Assembly: GCF_006704125.1 (NCBI RefSeq)
Contig: NZ_VIGH01000006.1
Location: 1-64,000 of the forward strand
DNA from: Rhodococcus spelaei
Lineage (GTDB): Bacteria > Actinomycetota > Actinomycetes > Mycobacteriales > Mycobacteriaceae
DNA: 64,000 nucleotides
Direction: 5' to 3'
Shown here: positions 31,748 to 40,716 of the stretch, piece by piece
Numbering within the stretch: the first letter of the stretch is position 1
How the letters are laid out: the number at the start of each line of letters is the position of its first letter
Translations under genes and position numbers: made by a program
Notes under the pieces: model-generated
The model's input: the letters and a program-made list of their open reading frames with translations, nothing else
Database searches by the model: none
What the model was told of the DNA's origin: nothing

Positions 31748-31918
31748 ATGTCTTCCACAATCGCACGAGCCCTGGCCGTCACCGCGATCGTCGTCTCGAT
31801 CGGTGCACTCGCAGCGCCGACCGCGTCCGCGGACAAGCGCATCATCGGAAATGGGTCGGTGAACATCTGCTTCGTAGTTCCGCTGCCGGGCTCCGCCGAC
31901 ATCACCTGGTGCCTCTGA
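31748..31918 (+). CDS. Small secreted two-cysteine peptide
   Basis: A 56-residue protein that I cannot assign to a named family. It has a classical signal peptide (MSSTIARALAVTAIVVSIGA, with likely cleavage after APTASA near residue 28), leaving about 28 residues. The mature part contains two cysteines 15 residues apart (Cys41 and Cys55, around FVVPLPGSADITW), which could form a disulfide. ATG 31748 has AAAGG 8 nt upstream. It sits alone between the gcvP terminator and the convergent vWA gene. Short Cys-containing secreted peptides are common in this group but the role is unknown. Confidence 0.7.
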   Translation: MSSTIARALAVTAIVVSIGALAAPTASADKRIIGNGSVNICFVVPLPGSADITWCL

Positions 31919-31940
31919 CCCAGCGTCCCACCCGAGGGCG

Positions 31941-33719
31941 TCAGGCGAGGAGTTTGCCGATCGCCGAGCTCAGTTCGGGTCCGTCCGAGGACGGGACGCC
32001 GACCAGCGTGCCGCCGGTCTGGTCGGCAAGTTGACGCAGCGTCGCGCTGTCGGAGTTCTCGCCGATGGTAATCACGTCCACGCGTACGGGTTTGCCGTCC
32101 ACGGCGCTGTCCTTGATCGACGCGAGCAGTTGTCGTGAACTGATCGACGTGTCGTCGTTGGGGCCGTCCGTGATCAGCAGTATCGAGTTCGGCCGGCCTG
32201 CGACGAAGCCCTTCACCGCAGCCGCGTACGCCGCCTCGACCGAGGCGTAGGTCGAGGTCGCGGTCGCGGGCTTCAGGCCGTTCAACGTGGAATCGAGGGC
32301 CTGCCTGCGGGTGGCGCCGTCGATTGACTCGGCGAGCGGTCCGGTCGGGACCGTCACCTTGTAGGCCTTGGCGCCGTCGAGGCCCTTCGAGTACACCCAC
32401 AGCCCGAGATTCGAGTAGTCGGGCGTCACGCCGACCTGCGCGGTCAGAGCCGACGCAGTGTTGCGCAGTCGCGTCGAGTTGCCCTCGTTGTCGCTCATGG
32501 ACCCCGAGATATCCAGCAGTACGGTCGAATTGCGGGGTGCGACCGGGTTCTGGACGACCCTGGTCAGTGCCCGCGTCACATCCGCGGGCGCGGGAGCGAG
32601 GACGCTGGTGATCGGCGCGAACCGGACCGCCTCGCTGCCGGCGGGCCCGGTGCCGTCCACGCGGAACCCGGCGCCGCGCAGGGTGTCTGCCTGCTCGGGC
32701 TGACGCAGGAAGTCGACGAACTGGGCGGCCGCACGGCTGCGGGTCTCGTCGACCCACTGGGCCGCGAGGATCGCGGCCGGGTGATCGGCGACCGGTGTCG
32801 CGCCGGTGAGCACCACCCCTCCGAGTGCCGCGCCGGCGGAGGTCGCCGCGTACAACTGCTGCTCGGTCGAGGGCACCGCGTGCAGGGGGCCGGTGGCCGG
32901 AGTCGGCTGCGCGGCCAGGGTCTTCAGGGTGTCGGCCGTGGTCGTGGGGGCTCCGCCGGCGATGGCGGTGGATCCGAGGCTCAGGGTGGACAGGGCCGCC
33001 GTCACGGGGGCGGACGCCGCCTGCTGTGCGGTGACCGGGCCGGTGCCCGCACCGGAGACGCCGGCCGCTACCGCCTCGGCAGCCAGGCTGGTCGCGTCCG
33101 AACCGGCGCCGGTGGGCATCGCGAGGCGCAGTCCGCCCCATCCGGGCAGACCCAGCGGGGGAAGCGAATTCGGGTCGGACTGCAGTCGGGGCAGGTCCTG
33201 CCAGCCGGTCGGCGTGATCGTCAGCGCCTGCGCCAGCAGTGGCGACGCGGCGAGGATCACGGGGGACTCGGCCACCGACTTCGGCTGCCCGTCGACCAGG
33301 CCCGGGTGGTCGACGAGGACGCCGACGGACCGGGAACTCTGCGGAATCCACAGTGCCGGAGCCGGACCGGTCCCGGCCCACTGGGCGCCGCCGCCCGCCT
33401 CGAGCGCGGCGGCGGTGGTGGCGGACGGTTCCGCGGTGACCGACACCGTCATGCAGTGGTCGCGCACGACGGGCGCCGTCTTGTTGTAGCGATCGGCGAA
33501 GTCGCTGATCTGGGCCGAGATGTCGGGATCCGCGGTGACGTCGAGGACGGCGTTGCCCTCGACGCAGGTCTGCGCGGCCTGGGTGCCCTGGTCGGAGATG
33601 CGGTCCCGCAGTTGGAACCAGCCGAGCACGGCGAGCACGAGCACGACCACCGTGACCACTGCGATGATCGGGCCCTTGCTCACCCCTCGTGCACCCTGAC
33701 CGCCGCGATGCTCACCCAC
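31941..33719 (-). CDS. Membrane-anchored vWA / binding-protein-like protein (Rv1836c-like)
   Basis: A 592-residue envelope protein. One membrane helix near the N-terminus (IIAVVTVVVLVLAVLGWF, about residues 18-35) is followed by a region resembling extracellular solute-binding proteins (about 50-360: APALWIPQSSRSVGVLVDHP) and a C-terminal von Willebrand A domain with a full MIDAS motif: DISGSMSDNEG, a Thr-containing loop and LLITDGPNDD. This binding-protein plus vWA fusion is common in actinobacteria, and the M. tuberculosis neighbour of glcB, Rv1836c, is of this type. GTG 33719 was used; GTG 33683 would remove 12 residues. Its partner is unknown. Convergent with the secreted peptide gene. 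Confidence 0.85.
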   Translation of the reverse strand: MGEHRGGQGARGVSKGPIIAVVTVVVLVLAVLGWFQLRDRISDQGTQAAQTCVEGNAVLDVTADPDISAQISDFADRYNKTAPVVRDHCMTVSVTAEPSATTAAALEAGGGAQWAGTGPAPALWIPQSSRSVGVLVDHPGLVDGQPKSVAESPVILAASPLLAQALTITPTGWQDLPRLQSDPNSLPPLGLPGWGGLRLAMPTGAGSDATSLAAEAVAAGVSGAGTGPVTAQQAASAPVTAALSTLSLGSTAIAGGAPTTTADTLKTLAAQPTPATGPLHAVPSTEQQLYAATSAGAALGGVVLTGATPVADHPAAILAAQWVDETRSRAAAQFVDFLRQPEQADTLRGAGFRVDGTGPAGSEAVRFAPITSVLAPAPADVTRALTRVVQNPVAPRNSTVLLDISGSMSDNEGNSTRLRNTASALTAQVGVTPDYSNLGLWVYSKGLDGAKAYKVTVPTGPLAESIDGATRRQALDSTLNGLKPATATSTYASVEAAYAAAVKGFVAGRPNSILLITDGPNDDTSISSRQLLASIKDSAVDGKPVRVDVITIGENSDSATLRQLADQTGGTLVGVPSSDGPELSSAIGKLLA

Positions 33720-33860
33720 GTGCCCTCGTCTCCGTCCACCATCGCCGGACCAGTCCTGTCGATCGCGCGTGGCCCCGGACGCCCGTGCGAGTTCTCCCTC
33801 GGCAGTCTACGGAGTTGCTCCGGCCGGCCGCCGGAAGTGACGACACCGGGTGCGCGTACG

Positions 33861-33898
33861 ACGACGCCGCCGCCCGGACTGTCGGGCGGCGGCGTCGT
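33861..33898 (-). terminator. Terminator after glcB
   Basis: A perfect 16-bp stem (ACGACGCCGCCGCCCG with its complement) and a 6-nt loop, 13 nt beyond the glcB stop codon on the minus strand. Confidence 0.75.
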
Positions 33899-33911
33899 AT
33901 GTGCTGGCGGA

Positions 33912-36095
33912 TCAGGCGTTGGCGGCCTTGTACTCCCGGCGGCGGCGGTGCAGGATCGGCTCGGTGTAGCCGCTCGGCTGCTTGGCGCCCTCGAGGATCA
34001 GCTCCTTGGCTGCCTGCCAGGCGATGTTGGAGTCGAAGTTCGGCGCCATCGGGCGGTAGTCGGCGTCGCCCTCGTTCTGGCGGTCGACCACGGGGGCCAT
34101 GCGCTCGAGCGCGGCGACGATCTCGGTCTCGGTGACGATGCCGTGCCGCAGCCAGTTGGCGAGCAGCTGGCTCGAGATGCGCAGCGTGGCACGGTCCTCC
34201 ATGAGCGCGACGTCGTGGATGTCCGGCACCTTGGAGCAGCCGACGCCCGCGTCGATCCAGCGGACCACGTAGCCGAGGATGGACTGGCAGTTGTTGTCCA
34301 GTTCCTCCTTCTTCTCCGCGTCCGACCAGTCGGTGCTCGGGGCGAGCGGGATGGTCAGGATGTCGTCGACGGTGGCGCGCGGCTTGCCCTTCAGGCCGTC
34401 CTGCACCGCGAACACGTCGACGCGGTGGTAGTGGGTGGCGTGCAGGGTGGCGCCGGTGGGCGAGGGCACCCATGCGGTGTTGGCGCCGGCCTTGGGGTGG
34501 CCGATCTTCTGCTCGAGCATGTCCGCCATCAGGTCGGTCATGGCCCACATGCCCTTGCCGATCTGAGCCTTGCCCTGCAGTCCGGCGGCGAGGCCCTTGT
34601 CGACGTTCCAGTCCTCGTAGGCAGAGATCCAGCGCTGCTTCTTCATCTCGGCCTTGCGCACCATCGCGCCGGCCTCCATGGAGGTGTGGATCTCGTCGCC
34701 GGTGCGGTCGAGGAAGCCGGTGTTGATGAACACGACCCGGTCGATCGCTTCCTTGATGCAGGCGGACAGGTTCACCGTGGTGCGGCGCTCCTCGTCCATG
34801 ATGCCGACCTTGAGGGTGTTGGCGGGCAGGCCGAGTACCTGCTCGACGCGGCCGAACAGTTCGGTGGTGAACGCGACCTCTTCGGGGCCGTGCTGCTTGG
34901 GCTTGACGATGTAGACCGAGCCGGTGCGACTGTTGTCGTGCGGACCGTTCGCCTCGCTCTTGGACAGACCGTGCACGGCACAGAGGCTGGTGATCAGCGC
35001 GTCCAGGATGCCCTCGGGAACCTCGTTGCCGTCGGCGTCGAGGATCGCGGGGTTGGTCATCAGGTGGCCGACATTGCGGACGAACAGCAGCGAGCGGCCG
35101 TGCAGGCTCAGCTCGGAACCGTCGGCGGCGGTGTAGGTGCGGTCGCCGTTGAGGGTGCGGGTGAAGGACTTGCCGCCCTTGCTGATCTCCTCGGCGAGGT
35201 CGCCGCGGTTGAGGCCCAGCCAGTTGCGGTAGCCGACGACCTTGTCGTCGGCGTCGACTGCCGCGACGGAGTCCTCGAAGTCCATGATCGTGGTGAGCGC
35301 GGACTCGAGGACCACGTCCTTGACGCCCGCCGCGTCGGTCTGGCCGATCGGTGAGGTGGCGTCGATCTGGATCTCGGCGTGCAATCCGTTGTTGCGCAGC
35401 AGGACCGAGGTGGGCGCGTCCTTCTCGCCGAGGTAGCCGACGTACTTCTCCGGCTGGGCGAGAGTGGTGACGGTGCCGTCGGTGAGCTCGACCTTCAGCT
35501 CGGTCCCGTCGATCCAGTAGCGCTTCGAGTCGGCGTGACTGCCGGACGCGAGCGGCGCCGCGGCGTCGAGGAACTCGCGGGCCCAGGCGATGACCTTGTC
35601 GCCGCGAACCTTGTTGTAGCCCTTACCCTTCTCTGCGCCGTCGGCCTCGGAGATGGCGTCGGTGCCGTAGAGGGCGTCGTAGAGCGAGCCCCAGCGGGCG
35701 TTGGAGGCGTTGAGCGCGAACCGGGCGTTGAGCACCGGGACCACCAACTGCGGGCCCGCGGTGGTCGCGATCTCGGCGTCCACGTTCTGGGTCTGCACGG
35801 CGAACGGCGCGGGCTCTGGCAGCAGGTAGCCGATCTCCTGCAGGAATGCCTTGTACTCGGTGGCGTCGAACTCGGTTCCGAGGTGGTCGCGGTGCCAGGC
35901 GTCGATCTTCGCCTGCAAGTCGTCGCGCTTGGCGAGCAGCGCCTTGTTCTTGGGGGCGAGGTCCTCGATGACCTTGACGGCGCCGGCCCAGAAAGCGTCG
36001 GCGTCTACACCGGTGCCGGGAAGAGCCTCGGTGCCCACGAAGTCGTGGAGAACCTTGGCGACCTGAAGACCACCGACCTGAACGCGCTCAGTCAT
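33912..36095 (-). CDS. glcB: Malate synthase G
   Basis: Condenses glyoxylate and acetyl-CoA to malate in the glyoxylate shunt. The 727-residue protein has the conserved region [19 protein letters not shown], the [20 protein letters not shown] loop and [18 protein letters not shown], and matches the single-chain G isoform of mycobacteria (MTDRVSVGNLRIAR-type start). ATG 36095 is used: GAGG lies 6-7 nt upstream and it gives [20 protein letters not shown] start four codons earlier is less likely. Transcription would come from the region up to 36309, which has TTGACC (minus strand, 36212-36207) as a possible -35. Confidence 0.95.
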   Translation of the reverse strand: MTERVQVGGLQVAKVLHDFVGTEALPGTGVDADAFWAGAVKVIEDLAPKNKALLAKRDDLQAKIDAWHRDHLGTEFDATEYKAFLQEIGYLLPEPAPFAVQTQNVDAEIATTAGPQLVVPVLNARFALNASNARWGSLYDALYGTDAISEADGAEKGKGYNKVRGDKVIAWAREFLDAAAPLASGSHADSKRYWIDGTELKVELTDGTVTTLAQPEKYVGYLGEKDAPTSVLLRNNGLHAEIQIDATSPIGQTDAAGVKDVVLESALTTIMDFEDSVAAVDADDKVVGYRNWLGLNRGDLAEEISKGGKSFTRTLNGDRTYTAADGSELSLHGRSLLFVRNVGHLMTNPAILDADGNEVPEGILDALITSLCAVHGLSKSEANGPHDNSRTGSVYIVKPKQHGPEEVAFTTELFGRVEQVLGLPANTLKVGIMDEERRTTVNLSACIKEAIDRVVFINTGFLDRTGDEIHTSMEAGAMVRKAEMKKQRWISAYEDWNVDKGLAAGLQGKAQIGKGMWAMTDLMADMLEQKIGHPKAGANTAWVPSPTGATLHATHYHRVDVFAVQDGLKGKPRATVDDILTIPLAPSTDWSDAEKKEELDNNCQSILGYVVRWIDAGVGCSKVPDIHDVALMEDRATLRISSQLLANWLRHGIVTETEIVAALERMAPVVDRQNEGDADYRPMAPNFDSNIAWQAAKELILEGAKQPSGYTEPILHRRRREYKAANA

Positions 36096-36309
36096 GAATT
36101 GCCTCACTTTTCTGGGGATGCCTCATGTAGACCAACAACATGTTACTCGGCGGTAATCCGCTAGCTGTTTGTCCTGGTGGGGTAACAGTCCAAGCGTACT
36201 GGTTGGGTCAAGATTGCCGGGGGCACGTGGATGGTGGGCGCGGCCGGGTCCTGTCGGCGGCGCTAGTCGATTAGGTGATCGGCATCCAGTTACGGACATT
36301 GGTGGGCCA
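36096..36309 (-). promoter_or_regulatory. Regulatory region of glcB
   Basis: This 214-bp gap between two leftward genes holds the glcB promoter. An inverted repeat TTACTCGGCGGTAA (36143-36156) lies 48-61 bp before the start codon and could be an operator; I cannot name its factor. A minus-strand TTGACC at 36212-36207 is a candidate -35, without a good -10. Base composition is lower in GC than the genes. Confidence 0.4.
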
Positions 36310-36645
36310 TCACGCCGCTAACGACTGTTGACGCCGCCCGTAGGCAATCCATGCTAGAGCCCCGACGAATGGAACGGCCCAGACAGCAACGATCCACACT
36401 GTTCGGCTGAGAATTCCCGCCTTCGCGGAGATGATCCCGCTCGTAGCTGCGGCCGCAAACGCCACCCACAGCACCACGCCAATTCCGGCAAGTGCAAGTC
36501 CGCCAAGAAGCGCGCCGAACCCCGGCATGCAGTCCGATTCAGATCGGGCGCACTCGCTCAGCCCGGACTCCGCGAACTGGTCCGAAGTCATATCGACCGA
36601 TCGTACCGATCGAGGCTCCGCGCTACAGAATTCGGCCGCTGTCAC
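36310..36645 (-). CDS. Small membrane protein with PLD-nuclease-N-type segment
   Basis: Up to 111 residues with two hydrophobic helices. The second (SRTVWIVAVWAVPFVGALAW, followed by IAYGRRQ) resembles the short PLDc_N module, a two-helix membrane segment of unknown role. The first is LGGLALAGIGVVLWVAFAAA. The frame overlaps the stop of the 13E12 gene by 4 bp (GTG 36645), suggesting coupling. ATG 36591 and ATG 36528 are other possible starts; the latter leaves just the membrane part. No Cys or catalytic motif stands out. Confidence 0.6.
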   Translation of the reverse strand: MTAAEFCSAEPRSVRSVDMTSDQFAESGLSECARSESDCMPGFGALLGGLALAGIGVVLWVAFAAAATSGIISAKAGILSRTVWIVAVWAVPFVGALAWIAYGRRQQSLAA

Positions 36646-38171
36646 GGGGCCTCGTCGTCATTTGCCGCGCTCATGTCGTCTCCGCGTGATCCTCCGCCGC
36701 GCCGCTCGCCTTTCCGGTGCCGATCCCGCCACTCCGCGTCCTTGCGCGCCTGGTCGTTCCGGAGTGCCTCGGCGATCATGTCGTCGAGGTGGTGGCGGTG
36801 ATTGACCCGAGGTCTGCGCTCGGGATCGATGTGCGCGGGCGCGATCCACTCGGTGCGGCCCGGATTCTCGGAATCCGGCGGTGCAACACGGGTCTTCCAG
36901 CCGCCGGGGCCGTCCTTGATCAGCGCGTGGCAGCAGTCGCAGGCGAGGTCGAGGGTGTCGATGTTCGTCTGACCGTTGTTCTTCCACTCGTCGACGTGAT
37001 GTACGGCCGTCATCGTCGCCGGAGCGTCACACCCGGGCCGGGTGCAGCCACGCGACGCAGCGAACAGTGCGAGCCGTTGATCGGCGGAGGCGAGACGCTT
37101 GGTGCGTCCGAGATGCAGCGGTCGGCCATTGTGGTCGAACAGCACGAGCACGGGGTGCGCCTGCTCGGCCATGCGTAGTGCGTCCTTGATCGGCACGAGG
37201 CCGCCCGAGGCGGTGGTGACAATCCCAGTCGACTCTTCCAGCTGCTGGAGGCTCATCGTGATGATCGCGGTCACCGGCAGGCCACGGTGACTTCCCAGTG
37301 CGCCAGATCCGAGCAGGTGACGGAGCGACACCCTCAGCGCGTCGTGGTTGCGTTGTGCGACCGTGCGAGTGTCCCGGGCGGCGGCCTTGGCGAGAGCGTC
37401 ACGGTCGAGGGTCGGGGAGTCGACGTCGCCCGCGGGGGATCCGGGATCGTCGGGGTTGTTCATGCCCGGCCGTGCGAGTTTCGCGAGCAGCGGCTCGAGC
37501 AGCGCCCGCGTCTCCGGGTCGAGCAGGCCGGAGATCGGCGTCATGAGGTCCTCATCCTGCTTGCCCATGCGTAATCCGCGCCGGCGTGCGCGTTCCCGCT
37601 CGTCGGGGGCATTGCCGTCGGGGTCGAGATGGGCGATGAGGTTCGCGCCGACCTTCTTGACGTCCTCGGGTGTGGAGGACCGGGCCAACTCCGCGAGAAT
37701 CCGCTCGGCCACCTCGGCCTTGTCCCGGGCAACTGTGGCGGGGACCTTGCGGATGACCTTCGCGACCGAGGTCACGTGATCCGGCCCCACCGCGCCCTCG
37801 CGTACCGCCTGAGCGGTGGCGGGGAGTGTTTCAGGCAGCGTTGCCCCGTTCAGGTTCCGCCAGATGCCGACCGAATCGGCGCCCTTGGCCCGCTGTGTGG
37901 CGTCGGCCGCGGAAATGCGCAGCGACTTGATCAGCAGGTCGTTGATCGACTTGCAGTCGAGTCGGCTGGGCAACGACCGCTGGACTGCCTCGGCGATCAG
38001 GCGGTGGCCGACGGCCGCGGCCTTCCGAAGCGAGGTCTCCATCCGCTGGAGTGTTTCGACCACGTCGGCGTCCGACAAGCCCGACACCCCGTCGGTGAGT
38101 AGGCCCTCGACAGCGGCGTCGAGGGCGGCAAGGTGTTGCTCCATCTGCCCGGCGCCCGCTGTCGAAAGCAT
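36642..38171 (-). CDS. 13E12-repeat family HNH endonuclease (DUF222-HNH)
   Basis: A 509-residue member of the multicopy actinobacterial 13E12 (DUF222) family. The DUF222 helical domain spans about residues 15-370, and an HNH nuclease motif follows: two cysteines in GCTRPGCDAP, then AVHHVDEWKNNGQTNIDTL and the CDCCHALIKDG histidine. The last 60 residues are charged. The A of ATG 38171 lies exactly 7 bases after a TACAAT -10 element, so the mRNA is probably leaderless, and a LexA-type box covers the start codon. Several 13E12 genes of M. tuberculosis were reported in the SOS regulon, which agrees. The biological role of the family is unknown. Confidence 0.9.
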   Translation of the reverse strand: MLSTAGAGQMEQHLAALDAAVEGLLTDGVSGLSDADVVETLQRMETSLRKAAAVGHRLIAEAVQRSLPSRLDCKSINDLLIKSLRISAADATQRAKGADSVGIWRNLNGATLPETLPATAQAVREGAVGPDHVTSVAKVIRKVPATVARDKAEVAERILAELARSSTPEDVKKVGANLIAHLDPDGNAPDERERARRRGLRMGKQDEDLMTPISGLLDPETRALLEPLLAKLARPGMNNPDDPGSPAGDVDSPTLDRDALAKAAARDTRTVAQRNHDALRVSLRHLLGSGALGSHRGLPVTAIITMSLQQLEESTGIVTTASGGLVPIKDALRMAEQAHPVLVLFDHNGRPLHLGRTKRLASADQRLALFAASRGCTRPGCDAPATMTAVHHVDEWKNNGQTNIDTLDLACDCCHALIKDGPGGWKTRVAPPDSENPGRTEWIAPAHIDPERRPRVNHRHHLDDMIAEALRNDQARKDAEWRDRHRKGERRGGGSRGDDMSAANDDEAP

Positions 38172-38177
38172 GTTCGA
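38162..38177 (-). promoter_or_regulatory. LexA-type SOS box over the 13E12 start codon
   Basis: On the minus strand TCGAACATGCTTTCGA, compared with the mycobacterial SOS consensus TCGAAC-N4-GTTCGA: one mismatch (T for G at position 11). The ATG start codon (38171-38169) lies inside the box, directly after the perfect half site. Confidence 0.75.
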
Positions 38178-38183
38178 ATTGTA
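38178..38183 (-). promoter_or_regulatory. -10 element of the 13E12 gene
   Basis: TACAAT on the minus strand, 6 bases before the ATG. With the usual 6-7 nt to the start site, transcription would begin at or next to the A of the ATG. No -35 is evident. Confidence 0.6.
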
Positions 38184-38287
38184 GCGAGGTGGTCCGACAG
38201 GAATCGAGGATCGCGTTCAGTCCACGGGGCTCCGGCACCGGTCGCGCGCCCTTGACGAGTGCATCCGCTTCCGGTGGACTTGGACCC

Positions 38288-39061
38288 ATGCAGTTTGCCG
38301 CACCGGCCGAGCAGTACGACCGCTTCATGGGGCGCTACACGCCGACCCTCGCGGTCGAGCTCGTCGACGCCGTCGGCGTGTCACCCGGCGGTCGGGTCTG
38401 TGATGTCGGCTGCGGGCCGGGTGGCCTGACCCGGGAACTCGTCGCTCGGGTGGGCGCCGCGAACGTCGCCGCGATCGATCCGGCGCCGCAGTTCGTGGCG
38501 GCCTGCCGGGAGCGTAATCCCGGTGCCGACATCCAGGAGGGCGTCGCCGAACAGTTGCCCTGGGCGAGTGGGGAATTCGACGCCGCACTGTCCTGTCTCG
38601 TGCTCGGGTTCATGAGTGATCCCGACCTGGGTGTGCGCGAGATGGCTCGGGTCACGCGGCCGGGTGGCGCCGTCGCCGCCTGCATGTGGGACATCGCCAC
38701 CGGCGGCATGGCAATGCTGCGACTGTTCTGGACCGCTGCGCGTGTGGTCGACCCCGAGGTGGTGGGGGAGTCCGCAATGGCCGGCACCGCAGAAGGCGAC
38801 ATCGCGGAACGCTTCCGCCGAGCCGGACTGGCCGACGTGGTCGGTGGTGCTCTCACAGCCCGCGCGGACTACACCGACTTCGACGACTTCTGGGAACCGT
38901 TCACCTTCGGCGTCGGGCCCACCGGCCAGTACCTGCAGTCACTGCCCCCTGGACAACAGGCGAGCGTGCGCGACGCGTGCCGGGATGCGCTCCCGTCCGG
39001 GGCGTTCTCGCTCGACGCCCGGGCCTGGTACGCCCGGGCCACGGTTCCGGAACCGCGGTGA
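38288..39061 (+). CDS. Class I SAM-dependent methyltransferase
   Basis: A 257-residue methyltransferase with the SAM-binding motif VCDVGCGPGGLTREL (about residues 37-51), the acidic end of strand 2 in AAIDPAPQF and motif LSCLVLGFMSDPDLGVREMA, as in the methyltransferase 11 family. The start of the frame, MQFAAPAEQYDRFMGRYTPT, is typical of this group of small-molecule methyltransferases. ATG 38288 is chosen over the upstream extension because the -10 and SOS elements of the divergent gene lie there. Substrate unknown. It is divergent from the 13E12 gene, from a 116-bp shared region. Confidence 0.87.
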   Translation: MQFAAPAEQYDRFMGRYTPTLAVELVDAVGVSPGGRVCDVGCGPGGLTRELVARVGAANVAAIDPAPQFVAACRERNPGADIQEGVAEQLPWASGEFDAALSCLVLGFMSDPDLGVREMARVTRPGGAVAACMWDIATGGMAMLRLFWTAARVVDPEVVGESAMAGTAEGDIAERFRRAGLADVVGGALTARADYTDFDDFWEPFTFGVGPTGQYLQSLPPGQQASVRDACRDALPSGAFSLDARAWYARATVPEPR

Positions 39062-39279
39062 CTAGCTCGCGGTGGCCGGGCCGATGAAGACGCCCTCGGC
39101 TTCGGCGGTGACGCCCTCGGCATCCGAGAGTGTGCCGACGACAACGGTTTTGCGTCCCTGGTGCCGACTGATGCATGCCTCGGCACGAAGAGGTCCGAGT
39201 GGGGCGCCGCGGCGGGCGCCCGCTGGATGGTCGCGTCGTCGACCTCGGTGCGGATGGCGGCGTCGGCGGAGCGGCACGG
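39062..39279 (-). pseudogene. PaaI-thioesterase remnant with the hotdog core deleted
   Basis: Third copy of the PaaI-type genes that follow on the minus strand. A short N-terminal fragment (AAIRTEVDDATIQ, matching ATIRTEVDDDTIR of the intact neighbours) is fused, out of frame, to the C-terminal end (GAPLGPLRAEACISRHQGRK, then TLSDAEGVTAEAEGVFIG), which matches TPLGPLRAQARV and SLSDADGVTVEAEGVFI. Around 115 codons that encode the hotdog core and its GGxCALVLD motif are missing. The remnant begins directly after the next gene's stop, at the 3' side of the intact copy. Confidence 0.85.
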
Positions 39280-39900
39280 TCACTCCCGTGCCCACGCAGG
39301 CAGGATGAACACGCCCTCGGCCTCGACGGTGACACCGTCGGCGTCGGACAGGCTCCCGACGACGAAGGTCTTGACCCCCTCGACCCGGTCCACGCGGGCC
39401 TGCGCGCGCAACGGCCCGAGCGGGGTGCTGCGACGGAACCGCAACGTCAGAGTCCCGGTGAAACTCGGCTTGTCTCCCGCCAGCGCTGTCATGCCGAGAA
39501 TCTGATCGAGCACCAGAGCGCAGATCCCGCCGTGCACGAGCCCGGGAGGTCCCTCGTATGCCGCGCCGAGCACGAACTGGCTCCGGTGCGTGCCGTCCGG
39601 GTCGCGTGCGATGGTGAGCGGAGGCGCGATCGCGTTGCGCAGCCCGATCACGGCGTTGCCCCAGGCCATTCCGTCGCCGTCGTTGGTGAACCGCACCCCG
39701 AACGGTCCGTCGCTCTGCCGGGCGCGCAGCCTGTCGGTCGCGGCCCGAACCTGCGCGTGCACCTCGCGGATCGTGTCGTCGTCGACCTCCGTGCGGATCG
39801 TCGCGTCGATCAGTTCCCGGACCACCTCGGTGAGGGGACCGTACAGGGCCTTTCGGCGCGCGACCTCGCTCGTGTCGATGTCCTCGACCGTGAACCGCAT
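39280..39900 (-). CDS. PaaI-family thioesterase, copy 1
   Basis: A 206-residue hotdog-fold thioesterase. Residues 1-80 form a helical N-terminal extension (SEVARRKALYGPLTEVVREL); the hotdog core carries GAAYEGPPGLVHGGICALVL, where the HGG(I)CALVLD stretch is the PaaI signature, and FTGTLTLRFRRSTPLGPL. Such enzymes hydrolyse acyl-CoAs (for example aromatic or fatty). ATG 39900 follows AGGGGG by 5 nt. It is about half identical to the next gene upstream, from which it is separated by 96 bp, so these are tandem duplicates. Confidence 0.85.
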   Translation of the reverse strand: MRFTVEDIDTSEVARRKALYGPLTEVVRELIDATIRTEVDDDTIREVHAQVRAATDRLRARQSDGPFGVRFTNDGDGMAWGNAVIGLRNAIAPPLTIARDPDGTHRSQFVLGAAYEGPPGLVHGGICALVLDQILGMTALAGDKPSFTGTLTLRFRRSTPLGPLRAQARVDRVEGVKTFVVGSLSDADGVTVEAEGVFILPAWARE

Positions 39901-39996
39901 CGAACCCCCTGGTATGCCGACAGTCGGCGTCCTGGACAGCTGTCCGGACCACCGTGTGAAATCTAGGTGCGGGGGACTGCGGTGTCCAGTGTTCGG

Positions 39997-40626
39997 TTAG
40001 ACCGACGCCGCCGGTGCGACAAAGATCCCCTCCGCTTCCACCGTCACGCCCTCGGCATCCGAGAGCGTGCCGCGCACCGTCGCCTTGCGTCCGTCGACGC
40101 TCGCCACGCGGGCCTCGGCATGCAGCGGTCCGAGCGGGGTGCCCCGCCGGTACCGCAACGTCAGGGTGCCCGTCAGCCGCCGCGCATCCGCGCTGCCCGT
40201 GACGCCGAGCAGATGATCGAGGACCAGCGCGCAGACGCCGCCGTGCACCAGACCGGGCGGGCCCTCGTAGGCGGCACCGAGCGTCACCTGCGTCCAGTAC
40301 CGGCCGGCGCCGTCGGACTCGATGACCAGTGGCGGCGCGACCGCGTTGCGCAGTCCCACACTGGCGTTGCCCCAGGAGAAGGTCTCGCCCGTGACGGTCG
40401 TCCGCATCCCGAAGGAGCCGTCGAGTTGGCGCGCGCGCAATTTCGCTGTGGCGGCCTCGATCTCGGCGTGCACTTCGCGGATCACCTCGTCGTCGACCTC
40501 GGTGCGGATCGTGGCGTCGACCAGTTCGCGCACCGATTCGGCGAGCGGGCCGTACAACGCCTTGAGGCGCGCGAACTCGTCGAGGTCGATGGGTCCGTCA
40601 GTGAGCTTCACCTGTGCCGCCTTCAT
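39997..40626 (-). CDS. PaaI-family thioesterase, copy 2
   Basis: A 209-residue paralogue of the preceding gene with the same parts: the N-terminal helical extension (FARLKALYGPLAESVRELVD), the aligned TIRTEVDDEVIREVHAEIEA, the hotdog signature GAAYEGPPGLVHGGVCALVL and TGTLTLRYRRGTPLGPL. ATG 40626 has a weak ribosome site; GTG 40611 with AAGG 8-9 nt upstream is a possible start. It leads the three-copy cluster. Acyl-CoA substrate unknown. Confidence 0.84.
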   Translation of the reverse strand: MKAAQVKLTDGPIDLDEFARLKALYGPLAESVRELVDATIRTEVDDEVIREVHAEIEAATAKLRARQLDGSFGMRTTVTGETFSWGNASVGLRNAVAPPLVIESDGAGRYWTQVTLGAAYEGPPGLVHGGVCALVLDHLLGVTGSADARRLTGTLTLRYRRGTPLGPLHAEARVASVDGRKATVRGTLSDAEGVTVEAEGIFVAPAASV

Positions 40627-40716
40627 TCGAGAGACAACCGTCGTTTCGGCCCGAATGTAGCCGTCGATGGAACCCTGATCCGGTTCGGTTCTCGCCGGCT
40701 GGGATGCGCGGCTGCG

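Noticed and set aside
39062-39952. Single long minus-strand frame covering the PaaI remnant and part of copy 1
   Set aside because: Only its last 50 codons resemble PaaI; the rest is copy 1 in the wrong frame. Treated as a pseudogene plus a separate intact gene.
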